Origin: Xiphophorus maculatus
Lineage: Eukaryota; Chordata; Actinopteri; Cyprinodontiformes; Poeciliidae
DNA length: 64,000 bases
NCBI RefSeq assembly: GCF_002775205.1
Contig: NC_036464.1
Location: forward strand, 1 to 64,000
Direction of reading: 5' to 3'
Part shown: piece after piece, positions 1-11,703 of the stretch
How positions within the stretch are numbered: the stretch's first letter is position 1
Layout of the letters: every line of letters begins with the position of its first letter
Program-made: the position numbers and the translations under genes
Notes under the pieces: model-generated
Told to the model about the DNA's origin: nothing
The model's input: the letters and a program-made list of their open reading frames with translations, nothing else
The model's database searches: none

Positions 1-553
1 CATAATTTTTAAAAAGTACAATTTTACATGAACTGTATTTTTAACTAATAAATGTTATTGTAAAAATAATTTAAGTGTAAAAGTGCTGACAGTTATCCAG
101 TTCAAAGGGTCGTTACAAACTAACATTGCTCTTCACAGAGGACTCTAATAACTCAAAGCATATGAATGGAAAGTTAACTGGAAGGTAAAAATGTGCAGAT
201 TAGGAAGACGGAGAGAGCTAGAGCTAAAGAACTAGAGGTGTATGGCTATAGAGCTATAGACCTAGATCTGTAGATATGGAGCTATACATATAGATCCAGA
301 GCTAGAGATCTGGAAAGCTATCTATAGCTTAAATAGAGCTAGATATAGAGCTACAGACATAGTACTAGAGCTAGAGAGCTATAGATATAGAGTTATAGAC
401 ATAGAGCTAGAGAGCTTTAGACCTAGAGAGCTATAGACACAGATAGAGCTAGATATATAGAGCAGTAGAATGATATCTATTTCTTTGTAAACAGCCTCAA
501 GGCGTCGTTTGTTGTGAACTGTTGCTACATGAATGAAGTGAATCAGAACCGAC
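1..553. repeat. IDE intron with degenerate GAGCTATAGA minisatellite
   Basis: This is intronic sequence 3' of the last IDE exon seen. From about 205 to 465 it is built of imperfect copies of words such as AGAGCTATAGAC and TAGAGCTAG, about 12-20 bases each, a decayed minisatellite. No exon is visible in it. Confidence 0.6.
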
Positions 554-1118
554 CTTGCACTCGTCAAACACCCATTCCTGAGGACCTTCGGTGCGAAGCT
601 TCTGGATGTACTGGAACATGTGGAAGATGATGTCCTCAACATGCACTGCAGCGACAAATCACCCTACAGTCAGTCAACAAGCCCACTTCCTTTCAGACAC
701 GCTGCAAACATCTTCAGAGGTTTTGCACGAGTCGATGTGCATAAACCGGCAAAAGGTGTTTAATAGGAGACTTTTAAATAGTTTATTTTTTAGGTGGAAA
801 TAAAACTGCTACTTCAGGAGTTCTGGGTAAACATATTTACAGTTTTTTCATCTTAAATTAAAAATATTTATATTTCTTGCACAGTTTTGGCTTAATTAGT
901 TCTCTCAGTGTGTTATTTTAGCAAACAGCAGGATTTAGAGTCTGATTACTCCGGTTGTTAAATTAGTTGACAATTATTTCAATAAATGAATTAATTGTCT
1001 AGTAAACAAGTCTTCACACAATCTCTGCAAACATTTTGAACTGCTGCCATAAGAACCAAAGTTTTATTTTATTCTAAAATAAAAAACACTTTGGTTTTAT
1101 TTTACTTTTAAATATACA

Positions 1119-1191
<73 letters not shown>

Positions 1192-4100
1192 ATTTTATGT
1201 AAAATATTTATATAAAAAAATGCTTATTTGAGCATGTAAAAAAAATTTTAATTTTATTTTAAAAATGTAATACTTATTTTTAAATAATTATATTTAAATG
1301 AATATTTAAAAGTACAATAAAAAATTATAAAATATTGTATTTTAAAATATTTATTTAAAAATACAACATTTTATTTTTTAAATTTAATTTAAAACTAAAG
1401 CATTTTATTTTTAAAAAATTTAATACAATTTTAGATTTTATTTTACACATATTTTTAGTATTTTTAAATAAAATAAAAATATATTTTAAAAATAAAATAA
1501 TTTGTATTATAAGGTAAACTCACAGAGCCCCTCCTCCGTCAGGTCGACGTTGATGATGAAGAACATGAATCCTTTGGCTCCTTCCTTCTGCCCTCCAACC
1601 AGCGTGTTCACCCAGCCTGAACAGGAACAGGAAATGCGTTTCATTCGAGTCAAACAGGAAACTCATTCACCGTCCTTCTGTTTGGGGACGAACCAAAGAT
1701 TTATTCTGGATTTAAACTTGGTTCTGTGAGGGCTGAATGTCTGGGCTCCTGCTTTTGATTTCACTTTCTACATAAAGATATTAGCCAAACGATCCAACAC
1801 TTAAACCTATCAGATTGCACCGAGAGTTTTATCACTTTTAGTTTTATTTATTGACACAGAGAAGCAGCAGCTTTGAATTCGTCTCTCCAACCATCCTGCA
1901 GGTAAGAAACTGAAGATTTTAATCAGTTAAATGTGTTTAAACTGAATCAGGATGAAACAGGAAAGTTGCTGTTTATAAAGATGATCTGCATTCATTTAGA
2001 TTTTATGGTTGTAGGAATATATTTAAAAGTGAAATCAGTGTCTTCTTGAGTCCAACACAACTTCAGATTACATTATTTGGTAGTTATTCAGTGTTTGAGC
2101 TGCAGAAACAGAGGAAGAGGAGAAGAGAGAGAACGGATTTGATGGTAATAAGAAAACTACAGGTGACTGAAGTGACAAATAGATTTTCAAAGTTTTAATT
2201 ATTAAATATATGAATGAGAGCAACTTTGATGGAATTTAAAGTTTATGTCAGGAGTGAAAGATAGCAAAAGAAAGAGCAAAAAGATTAAAAGAAGAAAAAA
2301 AATTAAGAGCAAAAAAGGTTGAAATAGCAAAAAAGATTGAAAGAGCAAAAAGATTGAAAGAAGGAGCAAAAAGAAAGAATGAAAGGAAAAGGAGTAAAAA
2401 AAATGTTTTCAAACTTCATCTCAGACTAATGATGATAAATAAATGAGAACTAGTTCATCTAGAAGCTGTGAACAAAGAACTTTTAAGAAGTGAACTATGA
2501 ACATGATTCACTTAATCTGAACCTGACTGACTTGAGTCGATAACTACTTCCTGTTTGGGATGAACTAGAAACAAACCCTGTCAGAGGTTTTAACTTCTCA
2601 GCTTCCTTCATTAAAAACTGGAAAATAATTCAGATTTTTCCATCTGCTGTTCCCAGATGTGACAAACCAACTTTCTGGTGCCCAAAAATCAAATTAACAT
2701 CTGGATAGGATTGCATAAAAGTGCTAACTTAAATCTAAAACTTTAACAGAAGATAAAATATGACGCAGTACCTTTAGTCTTGAGCTCGGATAACAAACTG
2801 CCGGGTCCTTCGTGGCCGATCAGGTGTCCCAGATAATGGCCTGGGTTCGACTTGTAGTACTTCTGCAGGTCTGGGATGGGGAAGGTCACATACAGGTTCC
2901 TAATGTCTTTGATGGGAACCACTTTGTAGAATTGCTTTAACACAAAAAACCAGGGGAAAAGGGAAGATTAGTTTAACTGTTTTAAATTTGCAGGAAATAT
3001 TCTAAAAGATGTAATGACCCACTTTAAGGTGCTCTTCCTGAAACGGATGCTCAGGGAATTCTGGAACCGGAACGTTCTTGTTTTCCACTTCTCCAAACAG
3101 GTTTTCCATCATGGTGGTTAATTCATCAAGAGACTCTGGAAAGATCAAAACACATGTAAAATAATTATTATTTCAACAGACTTTATTCTTGTCTTATTTG
3201 CTTTATAAACTACACTTGTCTATTTACTGTAATAGATAGACAAATAAAATCAAAGTATCAAAAGTAAATATCATGACTTTATTCTCGTAGAATCGGAACT
3301 TTATTCTTTTATTTTTTTTCTTAGTATGGCCCTAAAACTTATCCTAACGGACATTTCTCACTGTCTGCTTTGCTTTTTGTGTCACCCCAATAAATGTTAA
3401 TGCCAGACGAATTGAACCTGAGTAAATACGGAGCTCAGCCTTCGGTTGATTTTATCTATTAAGAGGAGAAACAACGATTCAAAACAACATGTGGAAAGTA
3501 TTTACCCCAAATAACTGGTTGTTCCACCAACCGCCCTACTCTACAAATATTTGAAGAATTTCTGGACCTAAATTGAAATTTCAGTCCAGACTTTGACTAG
3601 GCTATTAAAAAACTAATTTAGTTTAGCTTTTTTGAGCCATCTTTTTGTAGGTAATTTAATTGCTGTAAAGTCAATGTGCACTTTGCCTCAGCTGGACATT
3701 TTTCCTCCTTCAGGGTTTTCTGGAACAGCAGCATCCAAGGTTTCATCACGATAAAGTTTCATCACATATGACAAGGTGAGACAGGCCATTGTGTGGTTTT
3801 ACCTTGGAAACTGCTCATGTCAGATATTTTCCCCAGTTTCTTCCTTATTGTTCAACCATGAAAGTTTGCAGAGATTTAGATACGTATTTACAGTGAATAG
3901 AGTACACGAAAATATTACTGTAGTAAAAGTAACGACATATTTTTACTTAAATACGAGTAAAATGAGCCATCTAGGGAATTACTTGAGAGTAAAACAAAGC
4001 ATTTGATAAAAAGTTTACACAAGTACTAACTGATCAAATTATCAATCATTTAATATTTAAAAATTACATCAGACGGACCAAAATATAAAGTTACGTGGGA

Positions 4101-7100
4101 ATTTTGGTATTTTAAGAATGAAAATGACAATAATTCATATAAGTAACAAAAAGAAAATGTTTCTTTCAATAAAAAACTTTATGAAACTTTTAGAAAAACT
4201 GCAGGTGTGTGTCTGTGTCTGGAGAAGTTTTGGTTAAAACATGTTTGTTTTTCATCCGGTGGGTTGAAAGTACAGAAATTTTACTCAAGCAAAAGTAGAA
4301 ATACTTCATAATAAAAATACTCAAGTAAAAAGTACAGCATAGTAAAAACACTCCTAAAAATAATTCTTTTCCAAAAAGTTACTCATGTAAATGTAATTGT
4401 AACCCTTTTAAGACCGATATCTGTGAATGTCTTCCTGTTTCTGAATTGCTTTTTGCCATAACTCCAGGTTGTATTAGATAACTCTTAATCCCCTTCAAAT
4501 AAATCATTTTAGAAAATATTTTTATGCTTCTTTATGGGAGAAAATCCTTTTTATTGTATTATAGAATAACACGCACAATACTTATCAACTCAGACTGGAT
4601 TAAATGGCTGAATCCATTCGTTTTATTGAAAGGGTTGAATAAAATTATTCACTGGTTAGTCCTTACCTCTTCCCAACACGCAGAGTCCCATCAGATTAGC
4701 AGAATAATACGTAGAGTGAAACTTCAGCAGTTCCTGACGAATATCGACCCCTTCTTTAGAGGGTCTGGTTTCAAGTGTTAGTTTGTTGCCTGCAAAACAA
4801 TAAAAACACCACAAGAATAAATTAATCTCAACTAAAGATTAAAAAAAATCCAGTATCTAATTATCTTTACCACTAAATGATACATTGCAGCTTTGTGATG
4901 ATATTTAACTACGATTGTACCCCCAGCTGCTCTTTATGCTAGCTGTGTTTCCATTACAAATGTGTGCAAAACTTTGTTGGTATTCCGCTAAAAATTAAAA
5001 ACATAATTCCGCAATTACCGTTTCCATTAAAAAGGAAACAATTAAAAATCACACGTCAATAAGTTTGTTCACGCAATAAAAAAAAAAAACATGCCGTGCT
5101 CACTTAAAATTGTAATAGAATATGTTTCTTTTTTTCTTATATAAAGTAATATGCAACAAAAGGAAAATAAAAATAATAAGTTAAAAAAAAAACAAAATGT
5201 GATACGCCGTTACCCTCCAACCACTTCCTGTCGTCTTCATCATTTCTGCCAGTAGTAACATCTGGTTATTGATCATGTGACTCATGTGATGCAAAAAAAA
5301 AAGAGTTTCCATTGCTGTTAAACGTACTAATTTTAATATAGCTAAAGAACCACCTCATACTAGCGCAAAAACTATTTACCAAAAACGTAAACTTTTTTTC
5401 TAAATTGCCGTGTTTCCATTAAGTTAATTTATTTTCAGAATTCCAATTTGTTTTAAGAGTTTCACTTTTCAAACTAATAAAATAACTTCTATTGAGCTGG
5501 ACCCATCGTATCTTAATTTATCATAAATGTAATGGTGACAAAACAAATCCAAATGGATAATCTACTGATATTTAAATGAGTTCAGGAAGGGCTTGGCGCG
5601 GCTTTCTACCTGTTCCAAATTTACTGAATGGGTGGTTTGGGTTTCCGGTGGCTTTCTCCAGCTGAAACAGCCTCCAGGCGTCATTCATCAGGTTCTTCTC
5701 GTGTTCGGAGTCGACGGCATTCACTTCCCGGTCCTTACAGCTCTCATCGAACAAAGGGCACAGGAAGAACTGGGCAAACCTGAAAAAATCATTCACTATT
5801 CAGACCGAGCATAAAGCAGCAGATCCTGCTTTCCATTTTCCTCATTGTTAAGAGTTTGTAAACAAAGCAGTGGAGATACATAGCAGCATCATTAGTGTGT
5901 AAAGCAGAGCCATCTGCATTTAAACAAAGTGATAATAAATCATTTCCATGAAGACAAGCTCAGAGCAACTGCCATGCAAATGAGGAAACAGAAAATACAG
6001 CAGGTGATCCTCTTCACTCAGACAGGATTATTCTACTGTGTTCACAACCAAAACAGTTTTAAAGTGTACTTATCTAAAAATGGTTCACCACTACTGCAGA
6101 CTTGAAGGCCTATAAGGCCGTCATAGGAAGAAAAGGAGTACATTTCCACCAAAAAGTCAGACATTTTTTTATACGAAACAAATGCATTTCTGAGAATGAG
6201 TAGTTGAAAATTTGCTAGAAAAAAAATCTGAAATTTTGAGATTTATGTCAGAAATATGTGGGAAAAAAAACACCTTTTTTGGAGTTTCAAGAGATGAAAA
6301 AATATTTTTTTCTAGAAAATTTCTGAATTTTTCACAAATTAATTCTGAGATTAATCTCAGAAATTTTTGAAAAAATAAGTAAAAATGACTCCGAAATTTC
6401 TGAGTTTCAAAAGTCAAATATTTTCAATTATTCAAACTCAGTTTTCTTGTTTTTTCTAGAAACTTCTGAGATCAATTAAAAATTTTTGAGTTTTTTCAAG
6501 CTGATTTTCAACTTTTCAAACTCAGAAATTTTCTTGTTTTTTCTGGAAAATTTCATAGATTGTTTTACTCCTTTTTTCTTTTTTATCCACAATGGCCCTA
6601 AAATGCTGTCAGAGATTTGAAGTAATCTTTGAACTTTAAAAGTATATTTCCTTCTGATTAATCTGCTGATTAATGTTCTGAATAATCTGTGAGAGTTACG
6701 GATTAAGGTCATGGAAAGCCTCAGAGAAACGCAGCTTGTTGGTAATCGGAAAGCATAAAAATACAAAACTTTACGTTAAGTATAAAGATCTAAACTTTTA
6801 ATAAAATTTAGACTAAAGCACTTTTTTCCTTGTACATGTTTTTGTCATTTTCCAGCAAGAAAGGAAGGACATAAACTTTTCTTGATCAGATGAAAAACAC
6901 TGAAATCAAACTTTCCCAGAATGCACTGGGATTCCATCTCATGAGATGAAAAGTGAAACACTTGATATCAATACCGACACTTTTGCAAACAGATACCATC
7001 ATCATCATGATGCGTCAAAAGTCCATACAGCACAAAAAACCCTGGTAAACAATACTGCTGAACACGGATGCTAACCGGCTGCTGAACACGGATGCTAACC

Positions 7101-10100
7101 GGCTGCTGAACACGGATGCTAACCGGCTGATCAGAGCAAACAGGGAAGCTACCTGTCTAACGCTCCTTGCAAATGCTCATGGGAAACGTCGAAGTAATAG
7201 TTGGTGTGCTCGCCGCTGGTGAAGGCGTTGGAGCTTCCTGCGTGCTCGCTAAGGAACTGGCTGTATTCGTTCTCCTTGGGGTATTTTTCTGTTCCCAGAA
7301 ACAGCATGTGCTCACAGAAATGGGCCAGGCCTGAGATGTTCTCTGGGTCAGACAGGGAACCTGGGAAAGAACCACAAACAATTATTAATTCACCAAATTA
7401 ATCAGGACGTTGGATTATGAACACTGCAAAACACTGAATATTACCGAGTATTTTTGGTCTAGCTTCTAGTGCGAAGATCTTAGTAAACCTCAAGTAAGAC
7501 AAACTAACTTAGAAATAACTTTTCATTAAGATAAAGAAACTTGTGCAAGTAAATAATTCCTTAATATGGATGAAAAAGTTTGAGTTCCACTGGCAGACTA
7601 TTTCAGTTATTTCACAATTGTTACCTAGCAACGCCAACCAAGCCCAGCCCGTTACCTGGCAACCGAGTTCTAGTTCCACTGGCAAATTATTTCACTTATA
7701 ACAAGACATTTTTCCTATGTTATAAATCATAATGTTGTGAATTACTGACTTAAAACAGTAATTAGTAAAAGCAATTTTTTGTGCTGGAAGGTTAGTTTAG
7801 TTAGTTTTGTCTTATTTCAAGTGAACTAAGATATTTGCACTAGAAACTAGACCAAAAATACTTGGTAAGAATTTGTGTTTTTGCAATGACTATACATATA
7901 TTGGCTCAAAACAACAATATTATCAATTATTACAATAATTTCTAGGACAATTTATCATCCAGTAATATGTGCCATCTTAACAGACCTAAACTTAGAACAC
8001 AAGATTTTCCCACATGTTATAAGTGAAGTAATCTGCCAACACTGCTAGTAATTTTTCATCTATATTAATACATTATGGAGTTAAAACAAGCCCTATGTCT
8101 GGCTGAAAAGTTACATGCAAGTTTGTTTTTCTTATTTCAAGTGTACTAAGATATTTGCACCAGAAACTAGAGCAAAAATACTTGGTAAGATGTTGTGCTT
8201 TTGCAGTGAAGAAGCGGGAAGAGTGAAGACTTTACCTATGTGCACATCCAGTGCGGCTGATGATTTGTCGGTCGTCGGGTCGCTGATGAGCATCGCTTTG
8301 AGTCCGTTTTTGAACTCCAGGCCCCGGTAGTCCCTTCTGTCTTCAGGAGACCGAATTATATCGGTGACCACCCTCCTCACAGCCGGTTCCGTCATTCTGA
8401 GAGGTAAGGATGACACCAGCCTGCAGGGAAGAGAGACAAATAAAAATGTAGCATGGGGTTGCTCAACACGTGGCCCATGCGCCATTTGTGGCCATTGGAA
8501 TGATGTCGTGTGGCCCCCTGACTGCAGTTCAAGAATTCTCTGTATTTGGTCTTACAGTGGGAACTTACTTCTTTAGAGCGAGAATTCCAGTTTCAAACTT
8601 TTTTGTTTCTTTCTTTTTTTTTTTTTTAGCAAACTTTCCGGCCTGAATTTTGCTCCATACATACTGTTTTTCTGACTTCAAAAGCAAAAGAATTTTGTCA
8701 TCAATAAATTAAACATGCAATATTTTAATGAAACAAAGCAGAAACTTTTGTCTTAATAAAAGGTTAAGACATAATAAAAGGTTTCCAAACTTTTTGGGTA
8801 ATTTTTTCAGATTATTTGGTCTAGAAAATCGTTTAGTCTATTCTAAACAACAAAAATGCAATTTTATTCAAAAAAAAAACCAAAACTTTTGTTATTAATA
8901 GAATGAATGTGCTCAAGTCTTCTTATTTTAAATAAAAAGTTGCTACATACTTACAGTTACTGTTTATAAAGTTAAAACTAAAAGAAAACATGGCCAGTAA
9001 AGGAAATATTATCTGTGCCCAACACTTTCCAGTAAAAAACGAATGAAATTGTTTACTTATTTAGAGTTACTTTTCAGCCATAATAGATGAAACAATTGTT
9101 GACTCTATGTCTTTTATGCCTTTGTATTTTTGTGTTTTTATGATGTAAAGCACTTTGAAATGTGCCATACAAATAAACTTGATTGCTACATAAATTTGTC
9201 TCTGAAAAGAAAACTTGAATATGAAAAGTAGCTTGTAACATTTTTTTCAGCTTCAAAATGTTTGGTTTCAATTATTTTTTCTTTTGAACAATTTTATGGC
9301 CACCATTTAGCTCCATAAATATTCCACTGTCCCTGAGTATTTTCAGCTATGGGATCCTGGTCCTTGATGCAAAAACGTTGGACAGCCCTGATTTAGAGCA
9401 TGTTTGCATCCATTTTAGTGTGTGAGTGTCCCAAAAATAACCGTACAATCCAGAAACTCTTAACCAGCCATTAGATTATAATGAGTTATTATCCTCCCAG
9501 TTCAGTTTCAAGTTGTAATAAATCCCAGTGGGGTGAGCCAAGTATAGCAGCAGCTTGAAGGACACATTTAAGTGGATGTTGGAATCAATAAGTCGGCACC
9601 ATCGACTCCAAAGACCTTTCTATTGTTACAGTGCAGTGGAGTTACAACAACTCCACTGCACCTTAATCTAAGGCAGGGGTGGGCACTCCTGGTCCTCGAG
9701 GGCCGGTGTCCTGCAACTTTTAGATGCATCTCTACTTCAACACACCTGAGTCAAATAATGAGGTCGTTAACAGGACTCTGGAGAACTTGACTGCACTTAG
9801 GAGGAGATTCAGCTGTTGGATTCAGGTGTGTTGGACCAGGGAGACATCTAAGAGTTGCAGGACACCGGCCCTCGAGGACCAGGAGTGCCCACCCCTGATA
9901 AGGTGTAGATTAAGGATTATCTACACCTTAATCGTTTTATTCATTTAAGTGAAACATTAGCATCAACTGTAAAACTGATAAAACCACGTTCGATCTACCT
10001 GAAAAACTGTAGCTTTTTTCCCTCTTTTTTTAAACAAACCAAATAGTTTGTTTACTTTTTTAAACAAACCAAATATCGTAATAGACATGTGATCAATAAC

Positions 10101-11703
10101 AATAGAAAATATGTCCGATATAATTTTCAATAATTTCACAAAACAGAGATTCAGAACAGCACTGCATTCTGGGGGATGTAGTTTGAGGAACGGCTGCAGC
10201 TGCTCAACCTGCACAGTTGGTGGAATCAACTCAATCACACTTTGGTTACCTAGCAACTCACTCATCCTTCGGTTGCCAAGCAACAACCTGTTGAGTTACT
10301 TGCCGAGCAGCAGTTTCAGGTTTTGCCACTATGCACCATAATTGCATAAAAATTAAACAGAACTCAAAACGAAACTGGATAACAGATGAAAGGTCACATT
10401 ACTAGTTTGGCGATATTTATAGTAGAATAGAATATACTTTATTGATCCCCCAGGAGAATTTGCTTATTCTTTGATAAACTACTCCATCTAAGAAGTTAAA
10501 TATTAATAATACAAATAAAATCATAAGAGGTCAAGTTTATAATATTGATAATATTGTAATTTCTAGACCATTTTCAAGTAATATATTGATATTGGCATAA
10601 TGCAAGTTTGCTCCTTCTCAAAGATTAATAAACTTTAATTGTATAAAGAACACTAAACACTGTTAGTAAAATAAAATGCATAAAAAATGCAACAAATAAA
10701 TCCTGAAAAAAGCTCCACTTACAACAAAAACTATAAATAATGTGGATTATGACATTTCTGTAAACAAAACTGACCTACCAAAAAATGATCAAAATTGAAT
10801 TTAACGAGCTCATTTTAATTTATCTTGCGATTAATTGCTTATTTCGACAAGTTTACAGTTCAGAAAATTATCTAGTTCTCAAAACATGATGATTCACAGC
10901 TTAAACACCTGATGCAGATGACTGCAGTTCAGTAAAAACCTGTTAATCAATCATCAGTTTAAATCAGGTGTGCTGAAACTGGGAAACGCCTAAAACATAC
11001 AGGGCAATGTGCGTTGGGAAACATTGATTTAAGGATTACTATAAGGCTTTAACGTACGGATTATTTTTTTTTTAAATACTAACCGCTTGCCATACTTGTC
11101 ATCCGCTGAACGGGTATAAATATTAACATGTATAGAACTGACATAAAAAATATTAGTGTGGTTAAAAACAAACAAATGGAGCAGATTAAAATAGCTAAAA
11201 GCAGAGGTTTTGTTTTATTTATTTATATGGAACATCGGGAGAGCATGTTTAATCCCTCTGACTCACAATAGGAAGGCTAGCATTAGCTTGTTCTGTTTAG
11301 TATATGACAGAAAGGTTACCACGCGCCAAGACACCGCCGACTTCAGCCGCTGGGTTTAGAGGGATTGTTGAATAAATTGGAAAAAGTTTCGTATTCAGTC
11401 ATGTTAGATAATTGTTAAAGCTGCATCTTAATATAGCAACGAGGCTAATAGCCGTTAGCTGAATCACCTAACCAAATTGAGCGGCTCAGCCAGCTAACGT
11501 TGTTCCGGTAGCCTCACCGTCTTGTCGTGCTTAAGCCGGCGTTACTTTTATTTTTATTTCAAGCCTAAAACATGAACCGGCGAGTCTTACCTAAAACCTT
11601 GGTTAACACAGACGCTGTTTCCTGTTGACTTGAGATATCTGGTGAACTGGGCCGTTCGGTTAATGCACTTAAACATACTTTGCACCCATAGAAAACAAAT
11701 CAT
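554..11703 (-). CDS. ide: insulin-degrading enzyme (insulysin), 5' portion, exons 1-9, partial
   Basis: Zinc metallopeptidase of the M16 (inverzincin) family that degrades insulin, amyloid-beta and other small peptides in cytosol, peroxisomes and mitochondria. Coding exons on the minus strand, in transcript order: 11703-11591, 8420-8236, 7360-7153, 5779-5610, 4789-4667, 3135-3023, 2934-2772, 1616-1524, 645-554. All junctions are GT-AG and all phases join, giving 420 residues of the roughly 1020 usual for the family; the remainder is off the left edge. The inverted zinc motif HFCEH lies at residues 113-117, and the third-ligand segment AVDSEHEKN is in exon 4. Exon 1 gives an N-terminus rich in basic and polar residues, starting MICFLWVQ, that could be a mitochondrial leader. 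Met47 (8393-8395, context LRMTEP) aligns with the internal Met42 start of human IDE. Identity with vertebrate IDE is very high from residue 60 on. The exon 1 start is the least certain part. Confidence 0.95.
1120..1187. repeat. (AT)n microsatellite
   Basis: About 34 uninterrupted AT dinucleotides in an IDE intron. The following 300 bases (to about 1500) are almost pure A/T with many TTTTAAA and TTTAAAA words and hold no gene. Confidence 0.95.
2222..2404. repeat. polypurine minisatellite (AGCAAAAAGATTGAAAG-like)
   Basis: A strongly strand-asymmetric purine-rich stretch in an IDE intron with repeated words GAGCAAAAAGATTGAAAG and AAGAAAGA. It is a degenerate tandem repeat. Confidence 0.6.
3825..4415. 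mobile_element. family B palindromic element (ACTCAAGTAAAAGT type)
   Basis: Both ends carry ACTCAAGTA/TACTTGAGT-type words. The interior shares ATCAAATTATCAATCATTTAA, the GACAATAATTCATATAAGT block and AAACATGTTTGTTTTTCAT with copies near 20722, 29874, 41457 and 58128. Palindromic ends and no coding capacity suggest a non-autonomous DNA transposon (MITE). It sits in the IDE intron between exons 5 and 6. The left limit is approximate. Confidence 0.7.
6110..6600. mobile_element. family I fragment, TTTCTGAGATTAATCTCAGAAATTTT-rich
   Basis: IDE intronic sequence built of inverted copies of TCAGAAATTTTCTAGAAAA. The same words recur at 26090-26720 and 43250-43860, so this is a dispersed AT-rich repeat. 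It ends near the phrase CACAATGGCCCTAAAA. There is no coding signal. Confidence 0.55.
7055..7126. repeat. three perfect tandem copies of a 24-bp unit
   Basis: The unit begins CTGCTGAACACGGATG and is repeated three times without mismatch, 30 bases from the 3' end of IDE exon 3. Perfect identity suggests recent duplication. Confidence 0.9.
7421..7893. mobile_element. family A palindromic MITE
   Basis: The left end has CACTGCAAAACACTGAATAT followed by TATTTTTGGTCTAGCTTCTA. The right end has the inverted form CCAAAAATACTTGGTAAGAA and TTTTTGCAATG. The interior has GTTCTAGTTCCACTGGCA and two X-box-like words (7620-7632 and 7651-7663). A second, truncated right-half copy follows at about 7955-8208. 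Confidence 0.75.
7955..8208. mobile_element. family A MITE, truncated copy
   Basis: It shares TTTTCCCACATGTTATAAGT and the right terminal segment ACTAGAGCAAAAATACTTGG ending in TTTTGCAGTGAA with the copy just upstream. It lies within the IDE intron, ending about 28 bases before exon 2 sequence. Confidence 0.65.
8453..9392. mobile_element. family I element with short inverted ends
   Basis: It begins near GGGGTTGCTCAACACGTGGC and ends near AACGTTGGACAGCCCTG, which is roughly the inverse. The interior is AT-rich with GGCCCCCTGACTGCAGTTCA and no ORF of note. A related piece lies at 42900-43905. Probably a non-autonomous DNA transposon in IDE intron 1. Confidence 0.55.
9674..9897. mobile_element. 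family C palindromic hAT-like MITE
   Basis: Long inverted ends: CAGGGGTGGGCACTCCTGGT at the left and ACCAGGAGTGCCCACCCCTG at the right, with GGCCGGTGTCCTGCAACTTT as an inner inverted block. This is a repeat type commonly seen in fish genomes. A diverged copy is at 13053-13270. The interior has no coding signal. Confidence 0.85.
10405..10870. mobile_element. family F-related AT-rich fragment
   Basis: Contains GACCATTTTCAAGTAATAT and a right end TTGCGATTAATTGCTTATTT, which resemble the fragment at 40370-40726 and the ends of the full element at 15345-16635. It is a degraded element in IDE intron 1. Confidence 0.45.

Noticed and set aside
7055..7126. CRISPR-like array
   Set aside because: Three direct repeats without spacers in a vertebrate intron; a simple tandem duplication.
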